NCBI GenBank assembly: GCA_036345935.2
Contig: JADWOT020000006.1
Location: 17,830,519-17,894,518, forward strand
Direction: 5' to 3'
From: Taenia hydatigena
Taxonomy: Eukaryota > Platyhelminthes > Cestoda > Cyclophyllidea > Taeniidae
DNA: 64,000 bases
Shown here: piece after piece, positions 14,035 to 26,000 of the stretch
Position numbering within the stretch: the stretch's first letter is position 1
Layout: the number at the start of each line of letters is the position of its first letter
Program-made: the position numbers and the translations under genes
Notes under the pieces: generated by a model
What the model was told of the DNA's origin: nothing
Databases searched by the model: none
Seen by the model: only the letters and a program-made list of their open reading frames with translations

Positions 14035-14265
14035 CATATAGCCCTAGCCGGTCGGGCTAGCCTTTGGACCATGCCAACAGCCCTGTTCCTTCTGCTTGCT
14101 GAATTTATACATTCTGCTCTATTATTATGCCTTCTTTTGCCGTCAAGTGTAGTACTTTATTCGTTTGAACTACCGGTTTTGGTCAGGGTCACAGAGGTGG
14201 CCGTATTGCCCTAGCTGCGTAGGCCGGCCATTGGGCCATGCCAGCAGCTTATTCCCCTCTGTCCG

Positions 14266-14305
<40 letters not shown>

Positions 14306-14330
14306 TCTACTCTAGCATTCTGCCTTCTCT
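14035..14330. repeat. Diverged tandem direct duplication (about 120-bp units)
   Basis: Two units begin GCCCTAGC, continue through GGACCATGCCA (first) or GGGCCATGCCA (second), and end in a pyrimidine-rich tract with TTCTGCT(C), GCATTCTGCC/ATGCCTTC and TCTTTTGCC or TCTCTTGCC. The second copy is interrupted by the TA microsatellite. No coding potential is evident. Confidence 0.5.
14270..14302. repeat. (TA)n microsatellite
   Basis: About 16 uninterrupted TA dinucleotides lie between GTCCGTTGAA and AATTCTACTC, inside the second copy of the local duplication. Confidence 0.97.
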
Positions 14331-14879
14331 TGCCTTCGATGGAGCCTCGGAACGCTACATGTTAATAAAGGAATACTTTCAGAAGGATACACTTAAGTAC
14401 CAATTAAGCTATAGTGAACTGGTTTTTAAGTAACTATTGAATTACGCGGGCTCTTAAGGCTCAACGAGGCTCTTGAGAACACTTCGCAGCTGCAGCATTC
14501 CAGCGTTTGGATGCTAGTAATGCTCTTCCCGCATGCAGATGCTACTTAATAATAACTTTAAGAGGAACTGTGCGGTGGTGCTTCCTACAACAGAGCGATA
14601 TAGCAGTGCACTAAAAGTAGGTTTACAAATTTAGAGTTTAATTAACTCAAATAAGGTATTTCTTATAATTGGGCTTGAATATTAGTAAAAGCGGGGTAGA
14701 TAAGAGATTAGCATTTTAATTCCCATAGTTTGACAAGCTAAACAAATCTTTACCTTTAATTCCTAACATAACGCACTCACTTCTTAGCTTGATTTGTAAC
14801 TAACATCACTACAATTAGTAAAATTTCTTTGTTTAAGTGACTTCAAAATCTTACACTACTTTGACTTTGTGGGTAAAAA

Positions 14880-16895
14880 ATGGGCAAGAAACAACATCAG
14901 TCTGATAAGCTGTGAGACCGTTTGCTTAGCATCATTTTTAGATATATCACGAACACTGAGTGGAGCACACTCTATGGCGGAAAGAGAGCCGCAGGTGCTG
15001 GAACTGCTCGATTTCGTCGTCTTCCATTCAATTGTTGCAGGTGGTTAACTACCATATTCGCATTAATCCACTTTAGCATTTCATTTCAACCGTTTACGGT
15101 TCCATACTGCACTAATGACGGTGTTGTTTTTGATTTGGAGTAGGGATGGCCTTTTGCTTTTCTATTTATAGGAACATACTACCCTTTGTTAAAAAGTATG
15201 GCGTCAACCCTGTAACAGGGAAGGTATTGTAGATTTTATGATCATTATTCTTAGAAAATGAAAGCGACCGAACTTATCAAGCTGAACTTTTACAAAAATG
15301 CTGATGGAAAGTATCACTGCCCAATCACTTTCAAGGTTTTTAATCAAAATACCCATATCGTTGCCATCAGAACTACGGGAAATGTATATGCATATGAAGT
15401 AGGGATTTTGGTTTTTTACACCTTTAGGCCGTCGAGCGTCTTAATATAAGGACAAACAGCTATCAGGATCTTCTCACCTCAGAGTCCTTCACAAGGCAGG
15501 ACATCATAACTATACAAGACCCGGGCAGTTTAGAGAAATTCAACATATCTGCATTTTATCACGTAAAAAATAGTCTTCTAGAAAAAAGTTTGTGACTTTA
15601 ACTTTTACACATCTCCTTTAGGTGGTAGTGGCGTTTCCAACATTCGCGCTCTCAATCCGGAGACGAAAGAAATTCTAGCCGAGTTAAAAAATTCTGAGAT
15701 TGACGTACCTGACTATATGTACTCGAATAAGCCCAAAGAATTGCAGGCAGGAAAAGTCCGCGACATCTACAATACAGCGCATTATTCTACTGGAAAAGCT
15801 GCTGCTTCTTTGACATCTACTGTGATGGAACCCTCAGTAGTCGTCGAGCCAGGTGTGCAAATCACTTCGCATTTATTTTCTCAGCCATTTTGGAGGACGA
15901 CGTCGTTCGATACAGATACGTCAAATCTAAGGGGTTTGTGCGCCTTATCACCTCCTATGGGAATTTGAATATTGAACTCCACTGCAATTTAGTCCCGAAA
16001 ACCTGCGAAAATTTTATTAAGTTGTGCGAATCCGGCGTGTATAATGACACCACATTTCATCGTGTAATCAGGCACTTTATCGTAAGTGGATTTACTTTTC
16101 GATTTGAATAGTCAGCTCCAAGGTGGGGATCCCTCAGGGACTGGACTTGGCGGTGACTCCGCCTGGGGTGGCCCATTTCCTGACGAGTTTCGTGACAATT
16201 TAAAACACGATGCCCGCGGCGTCTTATCGATGGCCAACTCGGGTCCCAACACGAACAAATCCCAATTGTAAGATTGGGCATTTTTATAATCAAGACTCAT
16301 AGTTTCATCACTTTTAGACCGTGCCCTCAGTTAAATAGGAAGCACACCGTCTTCGGGAAGTGGGTTTTGTTGCATTCGATTAATTCCTCCATTAATAGAG
16401 TTGTCGGTGGTTTGGATACTCTGGACAAAGTTGAATTAGTTGAAACGGACAAGGACGACCGACCTCTCGTATTAAACCCCATACTTTAACTCCTACGATT
16501 TAGGAGGAAATAAAGCTGCTCTCGACGCAGGTCTTTGTGAATCCCTTTAAAGAGGTGGACGAAATGCTTGCTCGCGAGAGACAAACGCTAAAGGAAAAGG
16601 AAGCCGCTGAAACGAATTATCAGGAGGCTCCGAAACCGGGGAACAGACGCGAAGAGGAGGCCATGGAGGCCGCCAAAAGAGCCAAAAAGAGAGGACTTTT
16701 CGGTAGCCACGCTTTACCTTTTTCCTAATGGCACCTTTCTCATTGCTAGACACCATTATCCAGCAAAGGACGGGGGTGGGAAAGTTTGTAGTACTGTCTC
16801 CTGATGATAGTAAGCCGGATTCGAGTCCAGGGCCCGGCCGAAAGAAGCAGAAAACGGTCCTACGATCCACATTATCTGATTTCAGTGCATGGTAA
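14880..16895 (+). CDS. PPIL2: RING-type E3 ubiquitin ligase / peptidyl-prolyl isomerase-like 2 (U-box cyclophilin)
   Basis: PPIL2/CYC4 is a spliceosome-associated nuclear cyclophilin with an N-terminal U-box. Exons: 14880-14911, 14942-15040, 15077-15139, 15172-15223, 15255-15398, 15428-15572, 15622-15852, 15885-16081, 16116-16267, 16303-16359, 16399-16468, 16504-16702 and 16750-16895. Phases join to 528 aa, against 520 in human. The protein starts MGKKQHQ as in the family. The U-box (about 42-105) contains FQPFTVPYC and [11 protein letters not shown]. The cyclophilin domain (about 255-430) contains FHRVIRHF (Arg315, Phe320), QGGDPSGTG (Gln323) and [14 protein letters not shown]. The conserved end TGVGKF...LSDFSAW is present. 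The residue matching cyclophilin A Trp121 is Gln ([11 protein letters not shown]); human PPIL2 has Tyr. All 12 introns are 29-49 nt. The junction after 15572 (weak donor GTCTTC) is the least certain. Confidence 0.96.
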
Positions 16896-18031
16896 CGCTG
16901 TACATACCTGTACGAAAATATTTTTTCCCATACGCATAAACCCTCCGCGTTGCCTGAATGAGTAGCCAATGAATACAAATTAAAGCATTGTACATTGTCG
17001 ATTAACGAACAAACTGTTGTGGTCAGAAAAGTACGAAATAATACAGTTCGCGTACTCCCCACGTGGCTTCTAGCTTGTGGAGTGTCCGGGATAGGATGGT
17101 TCGGTGGGATCCGCATTGTTGCTGGGGGGTACACTGGCCGCACTAGGTGTGGACATTGGGAGGATGCTTGGCGAGAGGTTGAGCACGATGTGGGATATGA
17201 GTTGTTCTACGCTCTGCTCAAAACATCTGGATGGTGGAATGAGTCACAGAAGATGAGGGTATGACTTACTTAAGGTTACTTGGATGTAGGTGCTGTCTTA
17301 TGTCAGTAAAGACCTCCTCAATACAGCTTAGCTCACTGTTGCTCATTCGGTTTTCTTGTAGATGCTAAGTCGTCAATGAATTGAAGGAAGCGAACACTTA
17401 CTGACAGCAGTGTTAGGATCGTCGTCAACTTCGCGACTAAAATGAACTTAGATTCGTCTACCGTGGAGGGACCCTATTAAGAAAAAAAACAGTTATCCGG
17501 AAGGGTTAGATTACGTTCACCCTTATGGAAAAAGGAAGCCTCATCTATACCAAGGGACAATCTCGAGGCTTATTAGGTTTTGGGGTAGCCATCGTTACAA
17601 TGAAGGCAGTACAACACAGTAGTACCGGTAAAACTGATTGAATAAGCGTACTTGAGAGGACTTTACTCTGTTTACGATTTCATACGCCTCATCTTCGCAA
17701 CGTCTACGCCAGTCCGTCACGAGAACGTCTTGTATTCCATACGTCCTAGCAATCTAGAGCAAGAGAAAAAACCTATGAATTTCTCATTTATCACCATTTC
17801 CTTGAAAAACGCAGTAGAAAAGAGTGGAATCTTCTTGATGCGGACCTCGTATGAGTGGAAACTGTAAAGCTAAGTTGAACCTATTCCTTAGCTGTGGGCT
17901 GTCTTATTCTTTCGGCGAAGTATCCTAAAGATGTCTGTCAGTAGCAAATAAACATCGAGAGGGTGCACGATAATTTAGTATATTTAGTTGAAACGTAACG
18001 GCAAAAAACGAAGGAACAAAGACGATTGGAA
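16896..18031. other. Intergenic region between convergent PPIL2 and the 205-aa gene
   Basis: This region holds the 3' flanks of two convergent genes. The short ORFs look like chance, and I recognise no RNA gene or mobile element. Confidence 0.5.
16979..16984 (+). terminator. Putative PPIL2 poly(A) signal ATTAAA
   Basis: ATTAAA lies 84 nt after the PPIL2 stop codon. It is a common variant signal and was assigned by position only. Confidence 0.35.
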
Positions 18032-18861
18032 CTAAATGAATGGGAGAAGGCCAACAAATTTGGTCTCAAAGTAAACTACATTGCACGATCCACCAGACAT
18101 CGGAAGAGTGTCAATCATTTCTTGTGACTCGTAAACGGGAAGCACTGAGCACTGTTGAGTTGGCATGGAAACATGAAACTCGTGGTCTTGATAGTGTGGA
18201 ACATACCCATCAGCGTTAATGGGTGGCGGAGTCTGAAAGTCACATAAATTCGCAAAACCTATAACCCTATCAAAATTAATAAAAAGTGAATAGCAGAAAA
18301 GGTTGTCACCTTAAGAAGAGGCCTTACCTCTGTAATGTGACGAAGCACTATGTTAATGTGATATTTCAGCTCTTGATTCAATTCGTCAAGATGTAAAATG
18401 AGAGTGGCGTACTTGTGCTGAAACTCGGGAGTTACAGGGGAAGACTCGGCTGAAACCTACAAACGGAAGTACTTCAATTTAAACTAGTTTTCAAATAATA
18501 AATCAAGTGACAAAAGTGAGATGCCGAACCTGAAACTCAACCGTTTCATTCATTTCCCTTAAAACAGCTACTGCTTTTTGCTTCTTCCCCAAGATACGCT
18601 CCATTTTTACCTATAATAATGATATCCGACCATGATAATTAAGTGAAGTCTTACAAGACTGATCAAAAAATCTGCCATGGCGTCACTCTGATCACACAGT
18701 TCATTTGTTTTCGTTTTGTACAAGTCATCATAGTGCATAACAGAGGGCAGATTCGAGCCCTCAAGAACCAGAGAATCTGTGAATTCAGAGTTAATGCCAT
18801 TCATATTAGAGGCGGTTCCATCGCGAAGCATGCCTACAAGAATAACTGAGTAATTGGCCAT
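18032..18861 (-). CDS. Unrecognised 205-aa protein, four exons
   Basis: Four minus-strand exons join with all junctions in phase 0: 18655-18861, 18530-18610, 18328-18456 and 18032-18232. Introns are 44, 73 and 95 nt, and the donors include GTAAGA and GTAAGG. The start is the first in-frame ATG (MANYSVILVGMLRDG) and the stop is TAG. The protein is soluble-looking. A charged helical middle (MERILGKKQKAVAVLREMNE, then LHLDELNQELKYHINIVLRH) could be a short coiled coil. The last third begins TPPPINADGY and is likely flexible. The size and helical layout resemble small subunits of coiled-coil complexes, but I cannot assign a family and infer no function. Consistent phases and strong splice sites argue that it is a real gene. 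Confidence 0.6.
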
Positions 18862-20090
18862 GCACCTTGCTTCATGTCGACCGAAGAAGGAATTTCACTT
18901 CCATAGTTAGAAAATAAATCAGAACCACAGTAACTGGTATCCCTTTTCAAAGACATATTTAGGTCCAGTAATTAAATAATAAGGATAGATAAGAATATAT
19001 GAATATATCTGGCTTAGAAACGATATATGGACTTATAGGGGGTAACTCCAGTTCGCCGACCCTAAAAGATACGAATACGATAACAATGCTTTGTGATTAT
19101 TAGCCAAAGAATAAGGAGGGTTACTAAATATTGCGTGGGACAATCTAGGATGATATATCCATTAAAAAAGAAGGCATAAGTTGCGAGGCGTTTGCATAAA
19201 GCATCCCATGCTATGTTGATCAAAGCATGGTTGGCCAGGACACCACTGTAGCCACAAGCACAAAAGTAGAACACTTTCACTCGTTTACATATTGCGCAAG
19301 CGAAAAAATAGTTGTCAGAATACGCGTGTCATTAAACGTCTAATAAAATGCGCGGCCAATTTCACCTATTTATTTATAGTTATTTATTCCGATGGGACAT
19401 CCCACCCCCAGTTAGAAATCAGAAAATTTACCATCATAACGTACTGGTGACACACCATCACAGATCACAAGCCCATTGGTTTACTTTGGAAGTGCCGCAT
19501 TTGATCTACCTAGTTATTTCCACATCCATAAGTCACGGGGATTACTCCGAAGATTACACTATCTGTTACATGTACTAAGAATCATAACAATTTCACACGC
19601 CAAAATTTGGTTGCTAGTCCCAAATGCATATTTCAGGAAAAATCAGCTCCTGCACAGAGGATTACTAAGTTACTGAAAAAACCGAGTATAGCATTAAAAA
19701 GAAGTTGAATTTATAAAGATGATAACACATTGCCCTAATAAGCTGAGAATGAAGGACTTAATTTGCTTAAGCTTCTCAGATGAGAATGTATTGTAAATTT
19801 TCAACGTCTTACAGTTTTACACAATCCACTAAAAAATTGCTTAAAATTGGATTTTTAAATAAATATTTAAAGTTTTGTGCTTTTAAGCAGGACATATCTA
19901 TAAGCGAAACTTTTTTAGTGTGGGTCAATAATCTCTTAAAAATATTATCGTATCCGCACATATTTGGTAAAACGCCTTTTACATGCATAACACTTTCTAC
20001 ACATAATCCTACATTTGTTTTATTTTTTCATTTAATTTGTAAAGGTGAAAACAGAGGCAGTTTTGGCGGATTTGTGATCCCAATTTAAGG
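18862..20090. other. Divergent intergenic region (205-aa gene and KY gene)
   Basis: The two flanking genes point away from each other, so promoters for both are expected here. The sequence is AT-rich. I see no clear core promoter element, RNA gene or repeat. Confidence 0.5.
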
Positions 20091-23000
20091 ATGAGTTGTC
20101 CTGCTGAGTTCCGGCTGGAATTAGATCCGGAACTTGAAAGACATCCCTTGCCACGGCCTCCTGAGTATTTAAAGCACCAGGTGTATGACCGCGTTGATGT
20201 CTTCGAAAAAATAGACAATCATGCAATTGAGGTTTCCCAATGGTAATATTTTCTTAGAGCTTTCGTAGATATCAAAGCAAGATTTTCCTTCGTTTACCCA
20301 CCTGATGTGGAATCTTGTGTTTCGCCACAAGATGTCTGATATTGAGCGGGCAAGAGTGATTTTTAGATGGATTGCATCGAAAAATATGCAGAAAATTACG
20401 TTTGACATCGTTCCTTCCAATTCCCCAGAAGAGGTACTTTTGTCGTTTAAGGATAATAAAACAAGTTTCGCAAGAATATACGAAATAATGTGCTCGTAAG
20501 TTTTTTCGTTTTTTTTCGTGAGTTGTTTTAAATTTTATTGTGCGAAAACCCGACTTTCCTTCCTTATTTTAATGGTTTAGAAGGTATATTTAAATATTTA
20601 GATATGCTGGACTTCACTGCGTCGCTATCAGTGGCTACGCTAAAGGAGTAGACTACTTCCCAGGAGACTACTTTCAAGGTCTTCCAGCAAATCACTCGTG
20701 GAATGCTGTTTATCTAAGGGGCTCGTGGCAGCTCGTGGATGCCCATTGGGCAACACGTTATCTTAGCTCGGGAGTCAACATGCAAGATAACGTTGTCTAC
20801 GAATACGACGACTTTTACTTCCTTATGGAGCCACAGCAGGTATGTTCCATTCGCTCGCTTTGCTTGCTTCAAAGGGATATTTTAAGCAATAAATTTCGGA
20901 AACATGCAGGTAAAATCATATGTTTTTATGCTGTAACATTTATTGAAGCGAGATTTGATACTTGGGATCAAATTTAAACTAGCAATTGAATGCTTAAAGT
21001 GCAACAGCCCTATGGGGTTTTAGATTTTAAGCATTTTCACTGTCATTTCATCTTCTCTACTGCCTTCTATTGCATAGATAATGATTACTTGTGTTCCAGG
21101 GCTTTGAAAATACTTATTTTTAAGGTTGTTCAGAAATAAAATATGATGTTAATGTAAACTACTCAATTTATAGTTGAATAAGTTTTCCTGTGAGCTTACT
21201 TTCTTCTTTGCAGCCTTTTTATTACGGTATATTCAAAATTGTGGGGTCATTATTTGCATGTTTATTCATGGAAAATTTACCCGATCGAAGTTTTTATTTA
21301 TTAATATCTGGGATTCCTCAGACGTTAGCCTCTCAGAATCATTTTCCGAACACGATCGAAGAGGGTGTTTACGATTTACCCTTTTCAATTTTATCCACTC
21401 TTTCCTCTGGGAGGAAATAAAAAGCCACCAGAATAAGACGTTTTCAGAACAAGTTCATTTACTGTTGATCAAAGAATAGTAAACTATTTAAATATCTTCA
21501 ACAGGCTGTTTATAGCCACTTCCCGGAGGACTGCCGCTGGCAGCTGCTCTCCAAACAACTCACCTTGGCCCAATTCGAAAGTCTCCCACTGACCAAGTCT
21601 CAGTTCTTCAAGTGCGCCATGGATTTTCGTGAGGAGCATCACGGCGTGATCCAAGTTGTTGATGGTTGCATCCGCATGAGTCTGGGATTCTGGCGGCCGG
21701 GTGCCTTCACCTACAAGTTACAGCATCTTCTCGGCAGCGCTCGTGCTTCCCAACCCGCTCTCGTACCCGTTCGTGCAGCCGATTTGATTGATTTCCTCCA
21801 GACATCCGGACGGGAGAGGCTGCTGCTGAAGGACTTTGTGCTACAGGAGGCTACTCAAAATGCTCTCAACTTTTTTATTCGACTACCTTTGAGGGGGACG
21901 TACTTTTTAACAGTATATGCTCAGGTGCGTCTCGTTTCCCCTTGACCTAGGTTGTGTCTGGGTACATCATGCGGTTTTGGCGTAACTCAGAAAATAAGAT
22001 ATCTGTCGTCACATACTGCGTCCTGGATACATGGTTTCTACTTCCTGTAAACAGGCTGTGTGCCTGTTCAGTTTTGAGTGAAGTCCTCTACTCTACGCTT
22101 ATGTTTGCTTGCTTTATTAAAGTTGTTGGTGAATCTAGGCGACTGCCTTCTCACTTTTCAACCTCACTATTATCTTGGGCTTCAGTCCTCTGTCGTGAAA
22201 CTTAAGTTCACTATGGTCGGTTCATTGTGCCTACTGTCGTCCAAGCCATGTCTAGATTCGTTTCACATTCCTCAGGCTTATTGGACCCCTACTTTGTGCT
22301 GGTTGGCTTTCAGATTTTACCTTACTCTGCTGGCATACGATATTGTTATGGTTAGTTTGAAACCCAGTTGACTTTACATTTTTTCTCTAAAAGTTCGTGT
22401 TCTCATATCTCACTTCTGCGTTCGGCTAGGTGGCTCACTGGGTTCCTTTATCCAGTGTCTGGCTTCTGAACCTTCTTGATTGGGTTTGTCTTCCATTGGT
22501 CCTCTTTTCCCTATGCTGATCATCCTGTTGAGGTTTGGACTCGTCTCATGATTTCAGTAGACTCTTCTCTGACCTGGACTTGTGTCATGCTGTTTAAAGT
22601 CAAGTAAAATCCTATACTCATCCTGAAATGCAGTTATTGCATGGTACCTACTATTTCACAATATATTTCTTGCATTTCTTATGCTTGCTAACCACCAACT
22701 TGCGAATAAGTCAGTCTTACCCTCTTAAGATGGCACATTTCTGTGTCCAATTTAATTTGTAGATAGGTTTCAAATTTTGATTGCTAGTCCGTCCCCTTTC
22801 TGTTTGCCATGTCGTTCTCATTTGCTCAACTCAAAGTTGCAGGTCTTATTGTTTTAACTCCTAAGTAGGGTACGCCTTTCATTCTTGGAGGACTGAATAC
22901 TTTTATTTGCCTCGTGATTTTCGCCATCTCAGCCCCTTTGAATTATCTCGCTCAAAATTGTCTAGATTTTTTATTTCCTTCCCTTTTCGGTTGTATTGCA

Positions 23001-26000
23001 ACGTGTACCTAGGCATAACTTCCACCATTTGGCATTAAACTTCGGCACCCATTTTATGGAAACCTAATTTTCTGATTCAGTTTGTGGCGTTCAAAATCAT
23101 GTAAATTACTCTGTTCAACTTGAAATACTGCAAATTTGTGATTCCCACTATCACAGAATGTGTGCTCAGATTCGTCTCCTGTGCCTTAGGCCCACAGCAA
23201 TCACATCCCCATCGCGATATACGCTCCGGCTTGACTTACGCTCGCAGCGTAGGGGATACAGGATGGTGTTGTAGCTTTCGGTTACACAATTCTTTGCCCT
23301 CACGGGTCTATTCTTCAGGAACATTTTTCGGGCCTCGAGTATTCCAGCTTCCCATGTCTTTTGAAATCACAACTTATGTAATTTTGGTGAGGTGACACCA
23401 GTCACGCCATCTGGGGCCTGACAGATGTGTCCGGAATGTATGCGATTGTGCACTACCTTTAAAGGACTAGCTTTAGAACGGAGGTTTCTTTTCTTGCAAT
23501 ATTTAATGCTTTTTAACCGAAAACAATGAATACTCCTGTCCAGATATCCATTAAACACTAATCAGAGTTTATTTTTGTCTTCTTGAAAGATTATTATCTT
23601 GTCTTCTTGACCTAATAACCTTAGAGTTGAAGTTATTTGTTCTATTTCCTCATTATAGTTAGTCCAAACGAATTTTGACAGTCTAAAATAAGTAGAGAGA
23701 GGCGTTTTGAAGTTGAAATGAAAATATTTCGGTGAGTAATTTTTGTTGCCTTCGCGACCTCGCGAACACGAGGATGGTAATTACTCATCCGCTTCTGCCC
23801 GTCCAACCAGCTCTTCCACAGGTTCCTCCTCTTGTTAGTTACAGTGCAAATTCTGAGTTTGAATGAGTAAATCTGCCAGATTTGTAAAGGATTGGGTGAA
23901 TCACGAAATGAATTGGACTACCTTGTAGTAAAAAAAATCCTTCCACACAATATTCACTTTTTTGGAGAGATTAAACCCGGTGCGCCACGTCATCTAAACC
24001 CTCTTATTCACGCACGCACCAATACACCAACGCAGAAGGTGGAGGTGCCTTCTAATTACCATTCAAGTGGTGGAATGAAGTACCCTTTCCTTCCCTGTCC
24101 ATCGCATTCAAATCATTTCTGAAGAATACAGTCCTGTCGTGTATGCATAATGGAGGTTCATGCAACACCCATACAGTAATTGAATTAGCCTCTGCCTCAA
24201 AATGCACACCGCCTCCTCTGGCAGTACCAATGTCGCTCTCCATCTGACGATACGATCCCTATCGAAATGGCTATGTGAACCTTGTCCAGTTTATAACTTT
24301 CTAGGCGTGCGTCTTCTGTGTGATTTCTCCCATTTCCCCTCCTCCCCCCGATCTCCATGGTTAGACAGTTTTGTGCTCTTCAAGGAGGGTGGAGACCCGA
24401 TGGGATTGCCTTCTTGTAGAAGAACGCGGCGGATGAAGTTCAACTGCAAATTAACTCACATACGCCTTTCGGTGGAAAATTAGCAGTCCAAGGCCTTATT
24501 TAGGCGTGAACTTCGGCTTTCATGTGATTTCGTAAAAAGTTTCAGCGACGGGCGCGTGAAGTAATATATTTGTCGTATCATCTCACTTTCTCCACCCCAC
24601 ATCTCGACTAGAGTGTGTTTAAACTTTTTAGTTTTGAGTAATGATTGAATTAATCATCCAAAATCTGATGCAATTGGTGTTATGGTGAAACCACGAAAGA
24701 CCCGGGCTGAGGCTCGAATAGTGTTTACCGGGCCCCTTTTAAGAAGCCTTTTAAGGACTGTCATAATGTGATGTACATTTCCTGACCCATGCTATCAATG
24801 GAGCATTAAAAAAATGCATTCCTCCCTACATCCTGCATATGTTGTGGTAAAACTCCGTTCAAATTTTTGGGCACGGATTTATACCGGGTCAAAATCAACA
24901 CCTTGGGAGGGTCATTGAGCCACCAGAAGGATTTGCGTGAGGCAGCGCTAGTCAAAGTCAACATGTCACGAGAGTAATTGAACCACAAGAGGGCAGTTAG
25001 ATCACACAGCCATTCAGGCGGTGGAGTGACCGTTGGCTATAGGTTTACGATGGGTTACTAGGCTTGCGGGTTCGCCTTCTTGACGGAAGGCAAACTTTTG
25101 AGCCACTCCAAAATCGGCTTACACATGCTACGCTTGCGGAAGTCTTGCTAAAGTAGGTCGAGGAGTAATCTTTTCCAGTTTATGAAAACAAAACCTTGTC
25201 AAACTAGATTACTGCCTAGTTTTGCGAGGTGGTACGCCCAATCCCTGTTCATGGTGGAGGTATTTTGATCCAGACCAAATCTCATTTATTATTTTAGCTT
25301 TGTACAATAAGAGAGAAGGGATTTCAAGTCGCGTGCAATTTTGATGAATTGTTTGGGTAGTTATCTCACCAATTTCCCATTTTATAGGACTTGAGTAATC
25401 CAGTAATGGCGAAAAACGGCACTTTCCGAGCCGCATGCGAGTACAAATTGGTGTTTTCTGAGGGCGAGGCGTGTTGCGAGCCCTACCCCGCCTGTGATGA
25501 CATGAATTGGGGTCCTTCGTGGCTTCGCACCCGCCACTATGGTCTAGAGTTTGCTCACCCTTCCGGGGTCATCAGTCTGCCTCCGGGTAGACTCACGCCC
25601 TCCGGCGAGCACGTGGAGCCCGGACGGCTGGAACTGCGGTGTACTCGACTCCGACCCGAGGTGCGGCTCTTCTCCAAACTGAAATGCAATCACTTGTCAG
25701 ATGAGAGCCTGGGACAATTCCATCGCATCCACCTCACCGAGAGAGAGGCCATCTTCGAGCTCAATCTGCCCGAGCCTGGTAGGTAGCCTTGTTTTCTGTC
25801 GCTGGTTGGCGACATAAATTAGCGTAGGTATTGATGACAGAGGCTGTTGATTAATGGGTCGCACTCTTGCTCCAGGTTTCGAGTTAATTGGCGGATTCGT
25901 TAGCAGGTCTCCAAACCTTGGCTTAGTGGTACCGCCTAGCAGATTTGGGGGAAGGGGGAAGGGCGAACAGGAGCTTCTTGCTTCGGTCTTTGAATTTACA

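Larger units (their letters stand above)
13432..14879. other. IDE-PPIL2 intergenic region
   Basis: This is the 3' flank of IDE and the 5' flank of PPIL2, which lie in tandem on the same strand. It contains a diverged direct repeat (about 14035-14150 and 14208-14330) and a TA microsatellite, listed separately. The short ORFs here have no protein-like features. An AATAAA occurs near 14363, too far from the IDE stop to assign confidently. Confidence 0.6.

Noticed and set aside
16547..17143. 198-aa minus-strand ORF
   Set aside because: It is largely antisense to the last two PPIL2 exons and their 3' flank. It has low-quality composition and no family match, so it is a shadow ORF.
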